From assembly GCF_914767665.1 (NCBI RefSeq), contig NC_059504.1:25956001-26020000 (forward strand): a DNA stretch of 64,000 nt. Direction: 5' to 3'. Of the stretch, positions 47,311 to 58,361 are shown in pieces. The stretch's first letter is position 1; every line of letters starts with the position of its first letter. Made by a program: the position numbers and the translations under genes. Under the pieces are notes generated by a model. That model was given only the letters and a program-made list of their open reading frames with translations, searched no databases and was not told where the DNA came from. The DNA comes from Harmonia axyridis (Eukaryota; Arthropoda; Insecta; Coleoptera; Coccinellidae).

Positions 47311-47319
47311 ATTCCCGCC
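47311..47319 (+). promoter_or_regulatory. E2F-like site 2
   Basis: ATTCCCGCC, five bases after site 1, in the same orientation. A TTTATAAGC sequence near 47390 could be the TATA-like element. Confidence 0.5.
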
Positions 47320-47451
47320 TATTTGAGGAAATTAAACAAACCGGAAAGCTTATTGTATGAACTTCATAGACTCTACTGTTTCATTTTCATTTATAAGCTA
47401 AGTTGAGGTAGTTGACTTGGGGTAACATTGTGAAATAAGTCGATCTGAGTG

Positions 47452-47510
47452 GTAAGTGACCTGAAATTATTCTGAAATTCTACATTCTCCTTAAAATATT
47501 ATATTTTCAG
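47452..47510 (+). other. 5'UTR intron of the reductase gene
   Basis: Donor GTAAGTGACC at 47452 and acceptor TATATTTTCAG ending at 47510, eight bases before the start codon. Confidence 0.7.
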
Positions 47511-47518
47511 CGAACGAA

Positions 47519-48625
47519 ATGCCTTCATTCAATACAGAAAATGATTTCTTCACCTCTCCCGCCATAACTGAAAATTTCGATGATAGTTTACTCAATTCAC
47601 TTCCGAAATTAGACACGCTCTCATTATACTCTGAAGAAGAAAAACCGTTCGATCCTGAACTTGAACCTCTTCTTCGTGAAAATCCAAGGAGATTCGTAAT
47701 TTTCCCAATTCAATTTCCACAGATTTGGGCTAAATATAAAGAAGCTGAAGCCTCAATATGGACGACAGAGGAGGTTGATCTTTCGAAGGATTTAGACGAT
47801 TGGCTTCATTTAACACCCAGCGAGAAACATTTCATTTCACACGTTTTAGCTTTCTTTGCTGCTTCTGATGGAATTGTCAACGAGAATTTAGTTGAAAGGT
47901 TCAGTCAGGAAGTCCAGATACCTGAAGCTAGATTCTTTTATGGTTTCCAAATTGCAATTGAAAATGTTCATTCTGAAATGTATAGCACTTTGATTGAAAC
48001 TTATATTACTGATTCATCAGAGAGAGAATATTTATTCAATGCTATTGAGAATCTACCTTGTGTTAAAAAAAAAGCAGACTGGGCAATAAGATGGATTAAT
48101 GATAAACATGCATCATTTGCAGAGAGAGTAATTGCTTTTGCTGCTGTAGAAGGAATCTTTTTCTCTGGAAGTTTTGCTGCGATATTTTGGCTTAAAAAAA
48201 GGGGCATAATGCCAGGGCTCACATTCTCAAATGAACTTATCTCACGAGATGAAGGATTACACTGTGACTTTGCTTGTCTTATGTTTTCCTTACTTGTACA
48301 GAAACCACCTAAAGTACGTATTACAAATATAATTCAAGATGCTGTTAAAATTGAACAAGAATTCTTATCGGATGCACTTCCTGTTAGTCTTATAGGTATG
48401 AATTGTGAACTCATGTGTCAGTATATTGAATTTGTTGCTGATAGATTATTGGTTGAATTAGGATGTGAAAGAATTTATTTCCAAACAAATCCATTTGAAT
48501 TTATGACTAACATTTCAACTGATGGAAAAACCAACTTCTTTGAGAAAAAAGTAGGAGAATATCAAAAAATTGGTGTAGCAGGAAGCGGTGGTGATGTTGA
48601 TTTCACCACTGATGCAGATTTTTGA
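47519..48625 (+). CDS. RnrS: Ribonucleoside-diphosphate reductase small subunit
   Basis: A complete 368-aa protein in one exon. It provides the diiron-tyrosyl radical of class Ia ribonucleotide reductase, which makes dNTPs in the cytosol with the large subunit. Predicted iron ligands are D117, E148, H151, E211, E245 and H248, and the radical tyrosine is Y155 (in HSEMY). Other family blocks: PLLRENPRRFVIFP, FAASDGIVNENLVERF, PCVKKKADWA, FFSGSFAAIFWLKKRG and SNELISRDEGLHCDF. The C-terminal TTDADF tail is the peptide that docks to the large subunit. The N-terminus is short and lacks the KEN box of vertebrate RRM2. The start is the first ATG after the 5'UTR intron. Likely cell-cycle regulated through the two E2F-like sites. 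Confidence 0.97.
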   Translation: MPSFNTENDFFTSPAITENFDDSLLNSLPKLDTLSLYSEEEKPFDPELEPLLRENPRRFVIFPIQFPQIWAKYKEAEASIWTTEEVDLSKDLDDWLHLTPSEKHFISHVLAFFAASDGIVNENLVERFSQEVQIPEARFFYGFQIAIENVHSEMYSTLIETYITDSSEREYLFNAIENLPCVKKKADWAIRWINDKHASFAERVIAFAAVEGIFFSGSFAAIFWLKKRGIMPGLTFSNELISRDEGLHCDFACLMFSLLVQKPPKVRITNIIQDAVKIEQEFLSDALPVSLIGMNCELMCQYIEFVADRLLVELGCERIYFQTNPFEFMTNISTDGKTNFFEKKVGEYQKIGVAGSGGDVDFTTDADF

Positions 48626-48708
48626 AGAGAATCTAGTTTTTCATAAAAAGAAATAATATATTTCTTTTTCTGTTTTTAAGCTTTAATTAAGAATTATTTT
48701 TATTAGAA

Positions 48709-48775
48709 TAAAATAATGCACCACAAATATTTTTGTATAAATCTTATGTTTTAATCTACTGTGTGAATAAATGGT
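48709..48775 (+). terminator. Polyadenylation signals of the reductase gene
   Basis: AATAAA occurs at about 48709 and again in GTGAATAAATGG near 48765, 80-145 bp after the stop codon. Confidence 0.6.
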
Positions 48776-49875
48776 TTTATTTTATCATTTTTCATTAAAT
48801 CAAAAAACAAATGAAGATGTTGCAATGAGATATTTGAGAGAGAAGTTGAAGAAATGTTTTGACAAAGTGGATTTCATTGTTGCCTTTTATTTCACTCCTT
48901 GTTCTGATGGCAGTTAAGATTCTTTTTAAAACACCATTTTGTATTCTATTTGAAATACCTTTTAAGACATAAGTTATACTTGAAAAATTCAAAATACTTT
49001 CTAAAAAGTTTTGTGGACATCAATAAATAAACTGGGATTATGCCATATTCCGAGTGTTTTCCATTATATGGCTATAGAAGAAAATGGATTTAGCATGTTG
49101 CGTGAGTAACCTATGTAATAGAAATTCACAAACTTGCTTGTTTGTACTGTACTTGTCTTGTACATATTGGTATGCCTTATGGGATCAATATTATTATTCT
49201 TTTACTATAGCTAAGATAGAGCAATCAATTGAGATTTTCTTTTCAATATACAATACTTACCTGCCTATATCTGCACCAGTGGAAAAGTTTTTTTATGGTG
49301 GTCTAATTATAAGATTGCACTGAAGATGAACGCCAGTGTCTTTGGAAAAATTATTTTATTGAAATTTGTTAAGTAAATGGTATTTGATAATTAACTTAGA
49401 CTGCCGGTTGGCTGAAAAGGCACTTAATAGAGTTAGGTATATTATTTTAATGATGTAATTTTAAAATGAGTATTTTACATTTAGTATTTCAAATATGAAA
49501 TTAAAAAAACATTTGGTTTTAGTATTTTGCATTTGAAATACAAAATTAATAAGTCATTTGAATACATTTATAAACTATTTTGCACATCTGTGTATAAAAG
49601 ATATAGTTTATTAATAGACTTCTTGATTTATTCTGTAGTGAAACCTACTGAATAAAATATGATGCTCCATATCTGTAGAAACCGAAAATGTGAAAAAAAT
49701 ACAAGTCGGACACGCACAGGAAAAACTAAGTATCCTGTGTGACCGAAACTATTTTCATTAAGTAGTGCTTGAGCAATAATGATACTTCCTAAAAAATTAG
49801 ATTCTTATCTCTGTCCTAACTAGAGGTATGGAACACCGTGCCACCGTTTCAGGGCCCTGTATTGTTGAGTACCTA
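48776..49875. other. Intergenic, nothing identified
   Basis: AT-rich, with short unsupported frames only. The ATTTGAAATACAAAAT-type sequence is repeated loosely near 49490-49560. Confidence 0.4.
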
Positions 49876-49877
49876 TA

Positions 49878-52431
49878 CAGGGTGTCCCAGGAAGAATGCG
49901 ACAAACGGATACCATGAAATAAGGTCATCATGGAGGACTCGTATCAAGAGGTTTCAACATAGAGAAAGGAGGAATTTTTTTATTTATTTGTCTATGGGTT
50001 TCAAGTTTCAATCGCCTGAGTGCCTTCGTTTGGGATATATGTAGGTACAGGGTGATGTTCATCTTTTATGAGTAAAATTTCACAGTTTAAGAACTCTTTA
50101 ACTAATCGACCGAATAATTTCAAATTTTGAAGTTTTGTCACCCTTTACTATCGACTTCCTTCAATATTTCTGAAATCGAGTAAATCAGATCCGGACTAGG
50201 AAAATTTCAGACTTTCCCTATTTTCGTGAACATTGGATCACCCGCCTGTACGTGGACATTATAATTTTTTCCGTTTTCGTAATGTCAAAGAATTAATTCA
50301 TAATAAAAATTCTAAATCTCTGCTTGGCACGGTCATACAGGGTGAACAATAAACATTTTCCCTTTACGAGTGAATTTTTTTAGTTCAATATAACTCTTCA
50401 ACTAATCTAACGAATAATTTCGATTTTTGAAGTTTTGCCTCCCTTTATCGTCGCCTTCCTTCAATATTTCTGAAATCGAATAAATCAGATCCGGACTAGG
50501 AAAATTTTAGACTTTCTCTATTTTCGTGAATATTGGATCACCTTTTAAGTTGAAATCATGATTTTTTTTTCGTTTTCGTAACCACTAAGAATTAATTCAT
50601 GATTCTTAATATCCTGCTTGGTACAGTCATACAGGATGATCAGTGAACATTTCCTTATGAGCGGAATTTTGCAGTTCGTCATTCACATGGAATGAAATCA
50701 ACAACTCCCATTATTTTCACGTATGGACTCAAAATAATCCAAAATCACTGATTTATAAAAATTCCCAAGTTAGATTCTCGATAAATGTTTGTTTGCGGTA
50801 TCTACAACAACAATTTGATTTGCCCTAATATTTTTTAAAATAAGTATAGACATGATGAGAAATTTATGAAAATTTTTAGAAACATAATTTTGTAAGTTAG
50901 AAAACATTCCAATGGAAACATTGTGGTTGCAACATGATGGATCTAATGCGCAATACAAAAAAAAGAAAATGCGCAAATATTTGACTGAGACTTTTGAAAA
51001 CAGATGGATTGGCAAAGTGGAAATATAGCTTGGCCTCCTCGATCCCTTTAGGGAGCAATTGCTACAAAGAATTATTAATATTTGCGATATTATTAAATAT
51101 CAACCGAAAACAATAGTGAAATCTGTGGCACAACTATATCAACGTGCTAAAAAATGTATTGAAATGAAGTGACACCATTATGAATAATTTCTGCTGAACT
51201 GAAAATATTTTTATTTATTTTGTTTTTGATTCATTTTGTTTTCAAGTTCAAATATTTTCAATTTATTTGCTGTTTATTTTCTGTTATTCATCCAGTTTGT
51301 GGATTAACATTTTTCTCAAATAATTTGGGAAAAATTTAGGGATGGCATTTGTAAATCGTTAAAAAACTGTAGTTTTCGAAATGATTCTACCGAAAAATTC
51401 AGGATATATTGAACTATGAAATTTTTTTCATAAGGAAATGTTTATTGATCACGCTGTATGACTGTGCCAAGTAGAGAGTTAGAATTTTTATTATTAATTA
51501 ATTCTTTGTGGTTACGAAAACGAAAAAAAATCATGATATCAACGTACAGGGTGATTCAATATTCAAGAAAATAAAAAAAGTCTGAATTTTTCCTAGTCCG
51601 AATATGATTTATACGATTTCAAAAATTTTGAAGGAAGGCGATGGTAAACGATGACAAAACTTCAAAATTTGAATTTATTCAGTGGATTAGTTGAGAGGTT
51701 ATTGAACTAAAAAAAATTCACTCTTAAGAAAATCTTTATTGTTCACCCTGTATGACCGTGCCAAGCAGAGATTTAGAATTGTTATTGTGAATCATTTCGA
51801 AAACGAAAAAAAAAACAAAATGTTAACGTACAGGGTGATTCAATATTCTCGAAGATAAAAAAGATATGAAGTTTTCCTAATCCGGATCTGATTTACTTGA
51901 TTTCAGAAATATTGAAGAAGGAGATAGTAAAGGGTGACAAAACTTCAAAATTTGAAGTTATTCGGTGGATTAGTTGAAGAGTTATTGAACTAAAAAAAAT
52001 TCACTCTTAAGAGAATGTTTATTGCTCACCCTGTATGACCGTGCCAAGCTGAAATTAAGAATTTTTATTGCGAATCAATTCTTTGTGTATGCAAAAACAA
52101 ACAAAAAATCATTATTTTCACGTACAGGGGGTGATCCAAGATTCACGAAAATAGGAAAGATCTGAAATTTTCCTAGTCCGGATCTGATTTACTTGATTTC
52201 AGATATATTGAAGGAAGGGGATAGTAAAGGGTGACAAAACTTCAAAATTTGAAATTATTCGGTCGCTTAGTTAAAGAGTTATAGAACTGAGAAATTTCAC
52301 TCATAAAGATGAACATCACCCTTTATATTCCAAACGAAAGCACTCAGGCGATTAAAACCTTTTGATACTAGTCCTCCATAATGACCTTCAATCATGGTAT
52401 CCGTTTGTCTCATTCTTCCCGGGACACCCTG
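49878..52431. mobile_element. 2554 bp foldback DNA element with inverted blocks of ~290 bp repeats
   Basis: Outer ends are inverted: CAGGGTGTCCCAGGAAGAAT at left and, inverted, CAGGGTGTCCCGGGAAGAAT at right, continuing as GCGACAAACGGATACCATG over at least 170 bp, with TA outside both (49876-49877, 52432-52433). Inside the left arm are about two head-to-tail units of ~290 bp starting near 50046 and 50338. The right arm has three inverted units near 51455, 51745 and 52030. Each unit holds the blocks TCAAAATTTGAAGTTTTGTC, TCAGATCCGGACTAGGAAAA and a CACGGTCATACAGGGTGA boundary, or their reverse complement. The middle (50700-51400) contains a transposase relic. Confidence 0.85.
50840..51175 (+). 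pseudogene. Tc1/mariner-type transposase C-terminal relic
   Basis: Reads WLQHDGSNAQYKKKKMRKYL (second catalytic Asp), ETFENRWIGK, then after a stop and loss of the PPRSPDLT block, LLDPFREQLLQRIINICDII and a C-terminal RAKKCIEMK. Placed in the centre of the foldback element. Confidence 0.7.
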
Positions 52432-52444
52432 TATAGAAATTCGT

Positions 52445-54010
52445 TATTTGCTTTCCTTATGGCACATCGAGAGATTTCTACGAATTGTCAGTTGATTCAA
52501 TAACAAAGAACATAAATGCAATTATTTATCCATTGACCAAACTAATCAATGGTTGGAGAGAATGTATTCCCGGATTGCTTAAAAATTTCCAAGATAATAT
52601 AACACTTTTCAAAAGAGGTGAAAAAACTGCTCCAGAGAGTTATCGACCTATTTCTTTCCTACCAGTTTTTTCTAAGGTCTTGGAGAGAAGATTATGTGCA
52701 TTTTGAAAAAAAACAACTTTTTTCGTCTTGTCAGTTCGGCTTCAGGAGGAAAAAATCAACAATCGATGCTATCTTAACTTGAGTATATACCAGTTTATTT
52801 TGGATTGTTTTGAGCCCGGAAAGTGTTCATTGTCTCTCTTTTTATATTTAACCAAAGCGTTTGACTCCGTACCTCATACGGCATTGTTGGCTAAGCTACG
52901 GAGGTATGGCTTTGGTGAGAATAGTTGTAAATTAGTTCAATCATTTCTGTCTGAAAGATTACAAGCTGTATTTGTTGATAATAAGTGGTCACAAAAAACG
53001 AAAAATACTATTGGAGTACCACAAGGTTCAATATTTGGGCCTATTTTATTTTTCATTTTTGTAAATGATTTCTCGGATTTTATGAAGATGACGCATAATG
53101 TTTTATTTGCCGACGATACGAATACATCAATTGCATGTGATGGTGTGGATATGGCGGAGGAGCTGTTTGCTAATATACGGGCGGATGCTTTGAGGTGGTT
53201 TTCGGGAAATGGACTCTCTGTCAATAAAGAGAAAACTGAAAAGTTTGTTTTCTCATTGAAGAGAACTGATCCGTGAGTAGTGTGAAATTCTTGGGACTGC
53301 ACTTGGACACAAAGCTCACTTGGTGGGCTCATGTGGATTACTTGTGCGCAAAGATGGCAAGGGACCTTTTTGTATTAAGGCAGTTATCTTCCTCTGTTTT
53401 GGTTGGTGTACTTAGGGCGGCATATTTCTCGTTATGTGAGTCCCATCTACGTTATGGGATACTTATGTGGGGTCGCTGCAGTAGTTTTGAGAGAGTGTTC
53501 AGACTACAGAGACGAGCTATACATATTGTAGCCAACATAGGCTATAGTGATGATTGCAGAGATTCTTTTAAGAAATTGAAAATACTTACACTTCCATCTA
53601 TATTCGTGCTGGAGTTATTGATGTATGCCCATAGGAGGTCAAGTATGTGGAGTTTTCGTAGAGAAAGCCATCCTTATTTCACTAGAAATGGGGATGAATT
53701 CTGTGTTCCATTTTGCAGGTTGAAGTAGTCACAGAGTGCACCTGATTATTTATCACCAAAATTTTACAATGTTCTGCCTTCACATTTGAGAAGGATTTCA
53801 TAAATTTCTTTCAAAGACAAGATAAAATTGCTTTTTGCTTTTGTTACAACTGACTCTTTATAATGTAAATGAATTTTTTAACTGTGATTTTTCAGCTTTT
53901 AAGGTATATCCAATTTCGTTTATTTATATATTTATGTAAATTGTCTTTTTTTTTTCCTTTGAATTAAATTGGAATTTTGACGAATGTATATACTTTTTGT
54001 ATGGTAACAT
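52445..54010 (+). pseudogene. 5'-truncated non-LTR retrotransposon, reverse transcriptase region
   Basis: RT motifs in order: APESYRPISFLPVFSKVLE, LTKAFDSVPHTALLAKL, IGVPQGSIFGPILFFIFVND, catalytic FADD (about 53110), then after a frameshift at about 53275 the thumb SSVKFLGLHLDTKLTWWAHV and C-terminal region to about 53830. An in-frame stop lies near 52704. It starts a few bases after the foldback element and belongs to a different lineage from the element at 29846-33770 (FADD versus YVDD, different C-terminus). Confidence 0.85.
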
Positions 54011-54468
54011 GTATATACTTACTTACTTATGGTAGGAAATAAGTTCTATACATATAATTCTATTATATTATAATTTTTGGGAATCATTCTGGTTAATGTA
54101 TAATAAGAATTTTACCTGTTGTATGTGAGAAAAAATTTATTTGGCATCATATTTTAAATAATCTTTCAGTATTAAAAGAGATGTTTTTTTATTATATTTT
54201 TAAGGCCTGCCATTTTACAGTATTTAATTTTTCACTAGCATAATGAATAATACTAAAATTGTAATGTTCAAATTCCTTATCTGTGGAAATAACAAAAAAG
54301 ATCAAGCCTTCCAAGAAATAAATATTATTTTGAAACAATGTTTCAATCGAGTACAGATATCCCAAATAGGGCAAAATAATTTAAAATAAAGAATTTATAG
54401 TTTACTTATTGAATTTGGAAGGAACCTTTACAAAGCAATCAACTTATGGACATATCACCAAATATGAA

Positions 54469-57400
54469 CTAGAAACCTGCTTTTTCCAGACTATCAATTT
54501 GTTGAGATAATTTTTCTTCTTTTATTTTCCTTGTTTGATATTTTGTTCGATTTCTAATATATAAGGATAAAAATCTATCTACATCCATTTCACCATTCAA
54601 AAACTGCTCTGCTAACTGTTCGCTATCCTCATCGGCTTTTCTAGATGCTAAGCGAAGATGTTCCTATAGAAATGAAAATTTAAACATTATGGAAATTTTC
54701 TCAACTTATTAATATTAATGAAATACTTTTATTACTAGTGTATTGATTGATTTGCCGAAAAAGTTAAAATGAAAAATTAGGTCAACTATATTTTCAATCA
54801 ATGAATTCTAACATTTATTGAGTAGCTCAGAAGTTATACTCATATTATATTTAACAACCATACGTTTTCCACCACAAAGACAAGAGTTAGTATTAACAAT
54901 AAAAAAATTAAGAGAAAAGCACTGATATGAAGTCATATACAGGGTGTTCCAAATTAAGTCGGCACCATTGCCAACTCCGTTATTATTGATGCTACGATGT
55001 CGGTTAAATGGGCAAACTGGTAGCATTTTTAGTGGCCTTCTCGATGCCAAAAACAAAACAAAAATTGACAGTCGCGTTGTCATAACATTTCATGAAAAAA
55101 TATTTTTTTCAATGGAACATCCTATATATTTTTTCATGCATTCAATTCATTTAAACATTCTCAACAATGAAGCTCATATCACCTTTCTTCCTGAAGTGGA
55201 AAATAAGCGACTTATTTTGAAATATTAATTCTTTCACTAGTACAAAAAATGTATTTGTTTCGGCGAATAACACCTCATGATTGTCCAAACACCTATTTTT
55301 TGTACTTATACGAATTGCGCTGGGATGTGAACTCGTGAAACCCGTGATCATGTCGCATCACTCAATTGACACCTCTAAGCTTGTATTAATATACAATAAT
55401 ATACATAACGATAATTTCCATCTTAAAGCCATTTCGCTAGCCGCATTTATTTTGTGAATCAATAGTGTCAATAGAAATATGTGATCAACAAGAAGGCGGA
55501 GTTTTTGAACATTTTCTCGATATTTTATAGCGCTTTATCAAATCCGTTTGTTATAAATGTTTCCTATTAATACAACTGTCGTATATTCACCTTTAAGAAA
55601 AAAAGTCAAATGAGCTTTGTTGTTGAGAATGTTGTTACGAATCCAAATGCATGAAAAAATATAGGGTGTTCCATTGAAAAAAATATCATTTCATGAAATA
55701 TTAGGACAACGCGACTGTCAATTTTTGTTTTGTTTTCGGCATCGAGAAGGCCACTAAAAATGCTACCAGTTTGCCCATTTAATCGACATTGTAGCATCAA
55801 TAACAACGGAGTTGGCAATGGTGCCGACTTAATTTGGAACACCTTGTATATATACATGTATACATATATTAGATGCAGTTAAAAGGTAGATGAATTCTTT
55901 TTTGCATTTTTGAACTTCGATTTACTTCGACTACAATCACTTGCTTATTTTTATATGTAATATATTCTTAAAAAAGGCTAAAGATGGGTTTCATAAAACT
56001 TTTATCGTAGTGATTTGCTCAATCAAATCATTTCAGTGTTCAATTTCAGTTCATTTTTGACACTTCCATAGATTTCTAACTAACAAGCGTTCATTTAAAT
56101 TTGTGGTCAAGAGTGCTCTGGAGAAATTGAGTGGATTTTCTGTGATAACAAGTAGCGCTTATCTTGTACCATCATTACAAGTAAAATATCATAATATGTC
56201 ATATTTAGAATTTGGATTTTCGAATCTGTGAGATAAGTATTAGTAAATAATAAAGCATGGGTTTTTCCAAAGAACAAAAGGCATTCATGATCCAATCTTA
56301 CTTCAGAAATGGACAGAAGATTGAAGGCGAAGGGAAATATTCTATAGATGAATGTCTAACGGAATCCAGGACCCAGATGTTCCCATTGATTTATAAATGT
56401 TTCCAGAGTACCGTTTCACGGTGCGTTAGTGTTTTCCGTGAAACCAGCAGAGTGGAAAGAAAGAGTGGAAGTGGTCGACAAACAAAAAAGACACCAGACT
56501 AGAATAATACGGTCGAAGATGGAGGAAGCTCCAAGAACTTCTGCCAGTTTTATCCCAACTCACTAGTGTCTCTTTTGCTACATGTCATAAGATATTGAAA
56601 CAAGATATCAATTTATTTCCATAGCGATTGACCTGCTACCAAAAGGTTCAAGAGGTTGATTATCCCTGTAGGATGGCTTTTTGTTAGTGGTTCCTGAATG
56701 AAATCAGTAATAATCTCACGAACGTTTTTTTTTTCTGACGAAGCCACCAGGCTTCGTCACATTCTGGGTATGTCAACTCACAAAACTTGAGAATGTGGAG
56801 AAACGAAAAACTAAAAAATTTTTTTTTATTGAGATACCCCTTCATTCTCAAAAAGTTGGAGTTTGGTGCGCTATGAGTCGGAGGAGAATAATTGGACCAA
56901 TTTTCTTCAATGGAACATTAACAGCGGACCGCTATAGGGACGAAATTCTTGCACTATTAATGGGTGAATTTAATTTGGAGGAATTAACTGAAAGCTTCTT
57001 TCAACAAGATGGTGCAAGAGCACACACAGCTACAGAATCTTCAGCCTTTATGAGAAATGTTTTTCAGGATCGGCTTATTAGTTTGAACATTTTGAGCATG
57101 AATTTCCTTCGCTGTCTGGCGACCTCATCACTCGTGACTTTTTTGTGCCTAATTTGAAAAATAGTATTTTTCAAGTACCTATACCTGATTTAGTCCAACT
57201 GAAGAACCGAATTATCAAAAAGGTTGAAGAAATTAACAATTCACCCCATACCTTGGATAATGTTTTCAATGCCTTCACAAAAAGATGTGAAAAATGTTTA
57301 GAGTAGAGAGATGGTCATTTCCAGCAGCTCCTTTGATTCAAATAATGTTTTCGTATGATTAGGAATTAAATGAAAGTCTCATGTTTCTTACTTTTATTTT

Positions 57401-58361
57401 TCTCATAAATTCTCAAATTGGTTCAATCTAAATGAGCAAATTTTTTGAAATTTCTTGACCGAAAATTGTCAGAATCCACTTATTTTATTTATCCAGGCAA
57501 ACTTGACAATGAAATTTGTAAGTTGGAGGAAACTATCTTTGTGAATCGAGGGATAATTAGGTCAAGAAAGTCGAAAAATTGAACTGGTCACTAACATTTT
57601 TTTACATACTTCGAATCTGGGAATTATATGGTACAAGCTAAGCGCTACTTGCAATCACAGAAAATCAACTGTAATTTCTCCACAGCATTCTTGACCACGA
57701 ATTTAAATGAAAGCACGTTTTGAGGTAAATCATACAAAATTTTCCAAAGTATTTACTACAGGATTAAATAATGATTTGATTTTAAAAAAATTAAATAAAT
57801 AAAGAGCAAATATTAAAAAAAAATAGCAGTTTACCTGAATATTTTTAGGTGAGAATTTTTCACATAAATTTTTATAATCATTATGTAATTTCTCAGTTTT
57901 GAATGTTTGATCAGTTGCTTCTTCTATTCTATATTCAATACCTTTTCTTAACATTTCTAATTGTTCTTGTTTTGATAAATTAGAGTCTGTAATTATAAAA
58001 TATTAAAATGTAATTAAATATTTGACCAAATATGAAGACATTACAATTATATTTCAACAATGAAAAAGTGTGACATCTTTGATGAGAAACTATTTACCTG
58101 CTAGATCTTCAACATGCAGAATAAGTTCATCTATCAACCTATTTTGTTCCTTAGGTTGAGTCAATTCAAGGATAAAATCTTCCTGTTTATCTATACTTTC
58201 ATTCAAAGATTTCAATTCTTTAATAGTGAGTTTATTTAATTCTGGGAAATAATTTCCTTGTAATAATGACATAGAACTGCTAGCTATCATTTGACTAGGA
58301 GGAGAAAAATTTGATGAAGTTGGAAAGTTCATTAAATATCCTGGACTAGTTATTTCAGATT
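54469..58361 (-). CDS. VPS37-like ESCRT-I subunit, last three exons
   Basis: Exons (minus): 58361-58098, 57986-57835 and 54663-54469, with GT-AG borders and matching phases; TAG stop at 54469-54471. The visible part is about 203 aa and is the mod(r) domain: FPELNKLTIKELKSLNE, a run of coiled-coil helices (LSKQEQLEMLRKGIEYRIEE), then RLASRKADEDSEQLAEQFLN and a C-terminal MDVDRFLSLYIRNRTKYQTR. VPS37 bridges TSG101 and VPS28 in ESCRT-I, which sorts ubiquitinated cargo into multivesicular bodies at endosomes. The length and sequence suit the VPS37A or B/C group; N-terminal exons would lie beyond 58361 and were not found in the window. The 3.2 kb last intron contains two DNA elements. Confidence 0.85.
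54940..55846. mobile_element. 907 bp foldback element in VPS37 intron
   Basis: Arms of about 240 bp (54940-55180 and 55607-55846) are near-exact reverse complements; they start CAGGGTGTTCCAAATTAAGT. TA flanks both ends (54938-54939, 55847-55848). The 430 bp spacer has no coding region. Confidence 0.85.
56081..57722 (+). mobile_element. Tc1/mariner-like DNA transposon with decayed transposase, 1.64 kb
   Basis: Inverted repeats of about 90 bp at 56081-56171 and 57629-57722 share TTCATTTAAATT, GTGGTCAAGA, GGAGAAATT, GATTTTCTGTGAT and CAAGTAGCGCTTA. The transposase starts at 56257 with a DUF4817-like helix-turn-helix (FSKEQKAFMIQSYFRNGQ) and breaks, then at 56795-57157 shows GVWCAMSRRRIIGPIFF, ADRYRDEI and FFQQDGARAHTA (second catalytic Asp), and later an ITRDFFVPNLK block and a C-terminal tail. 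Stops near 56500 and frameshifts make it dead. Confidence 0.85.
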
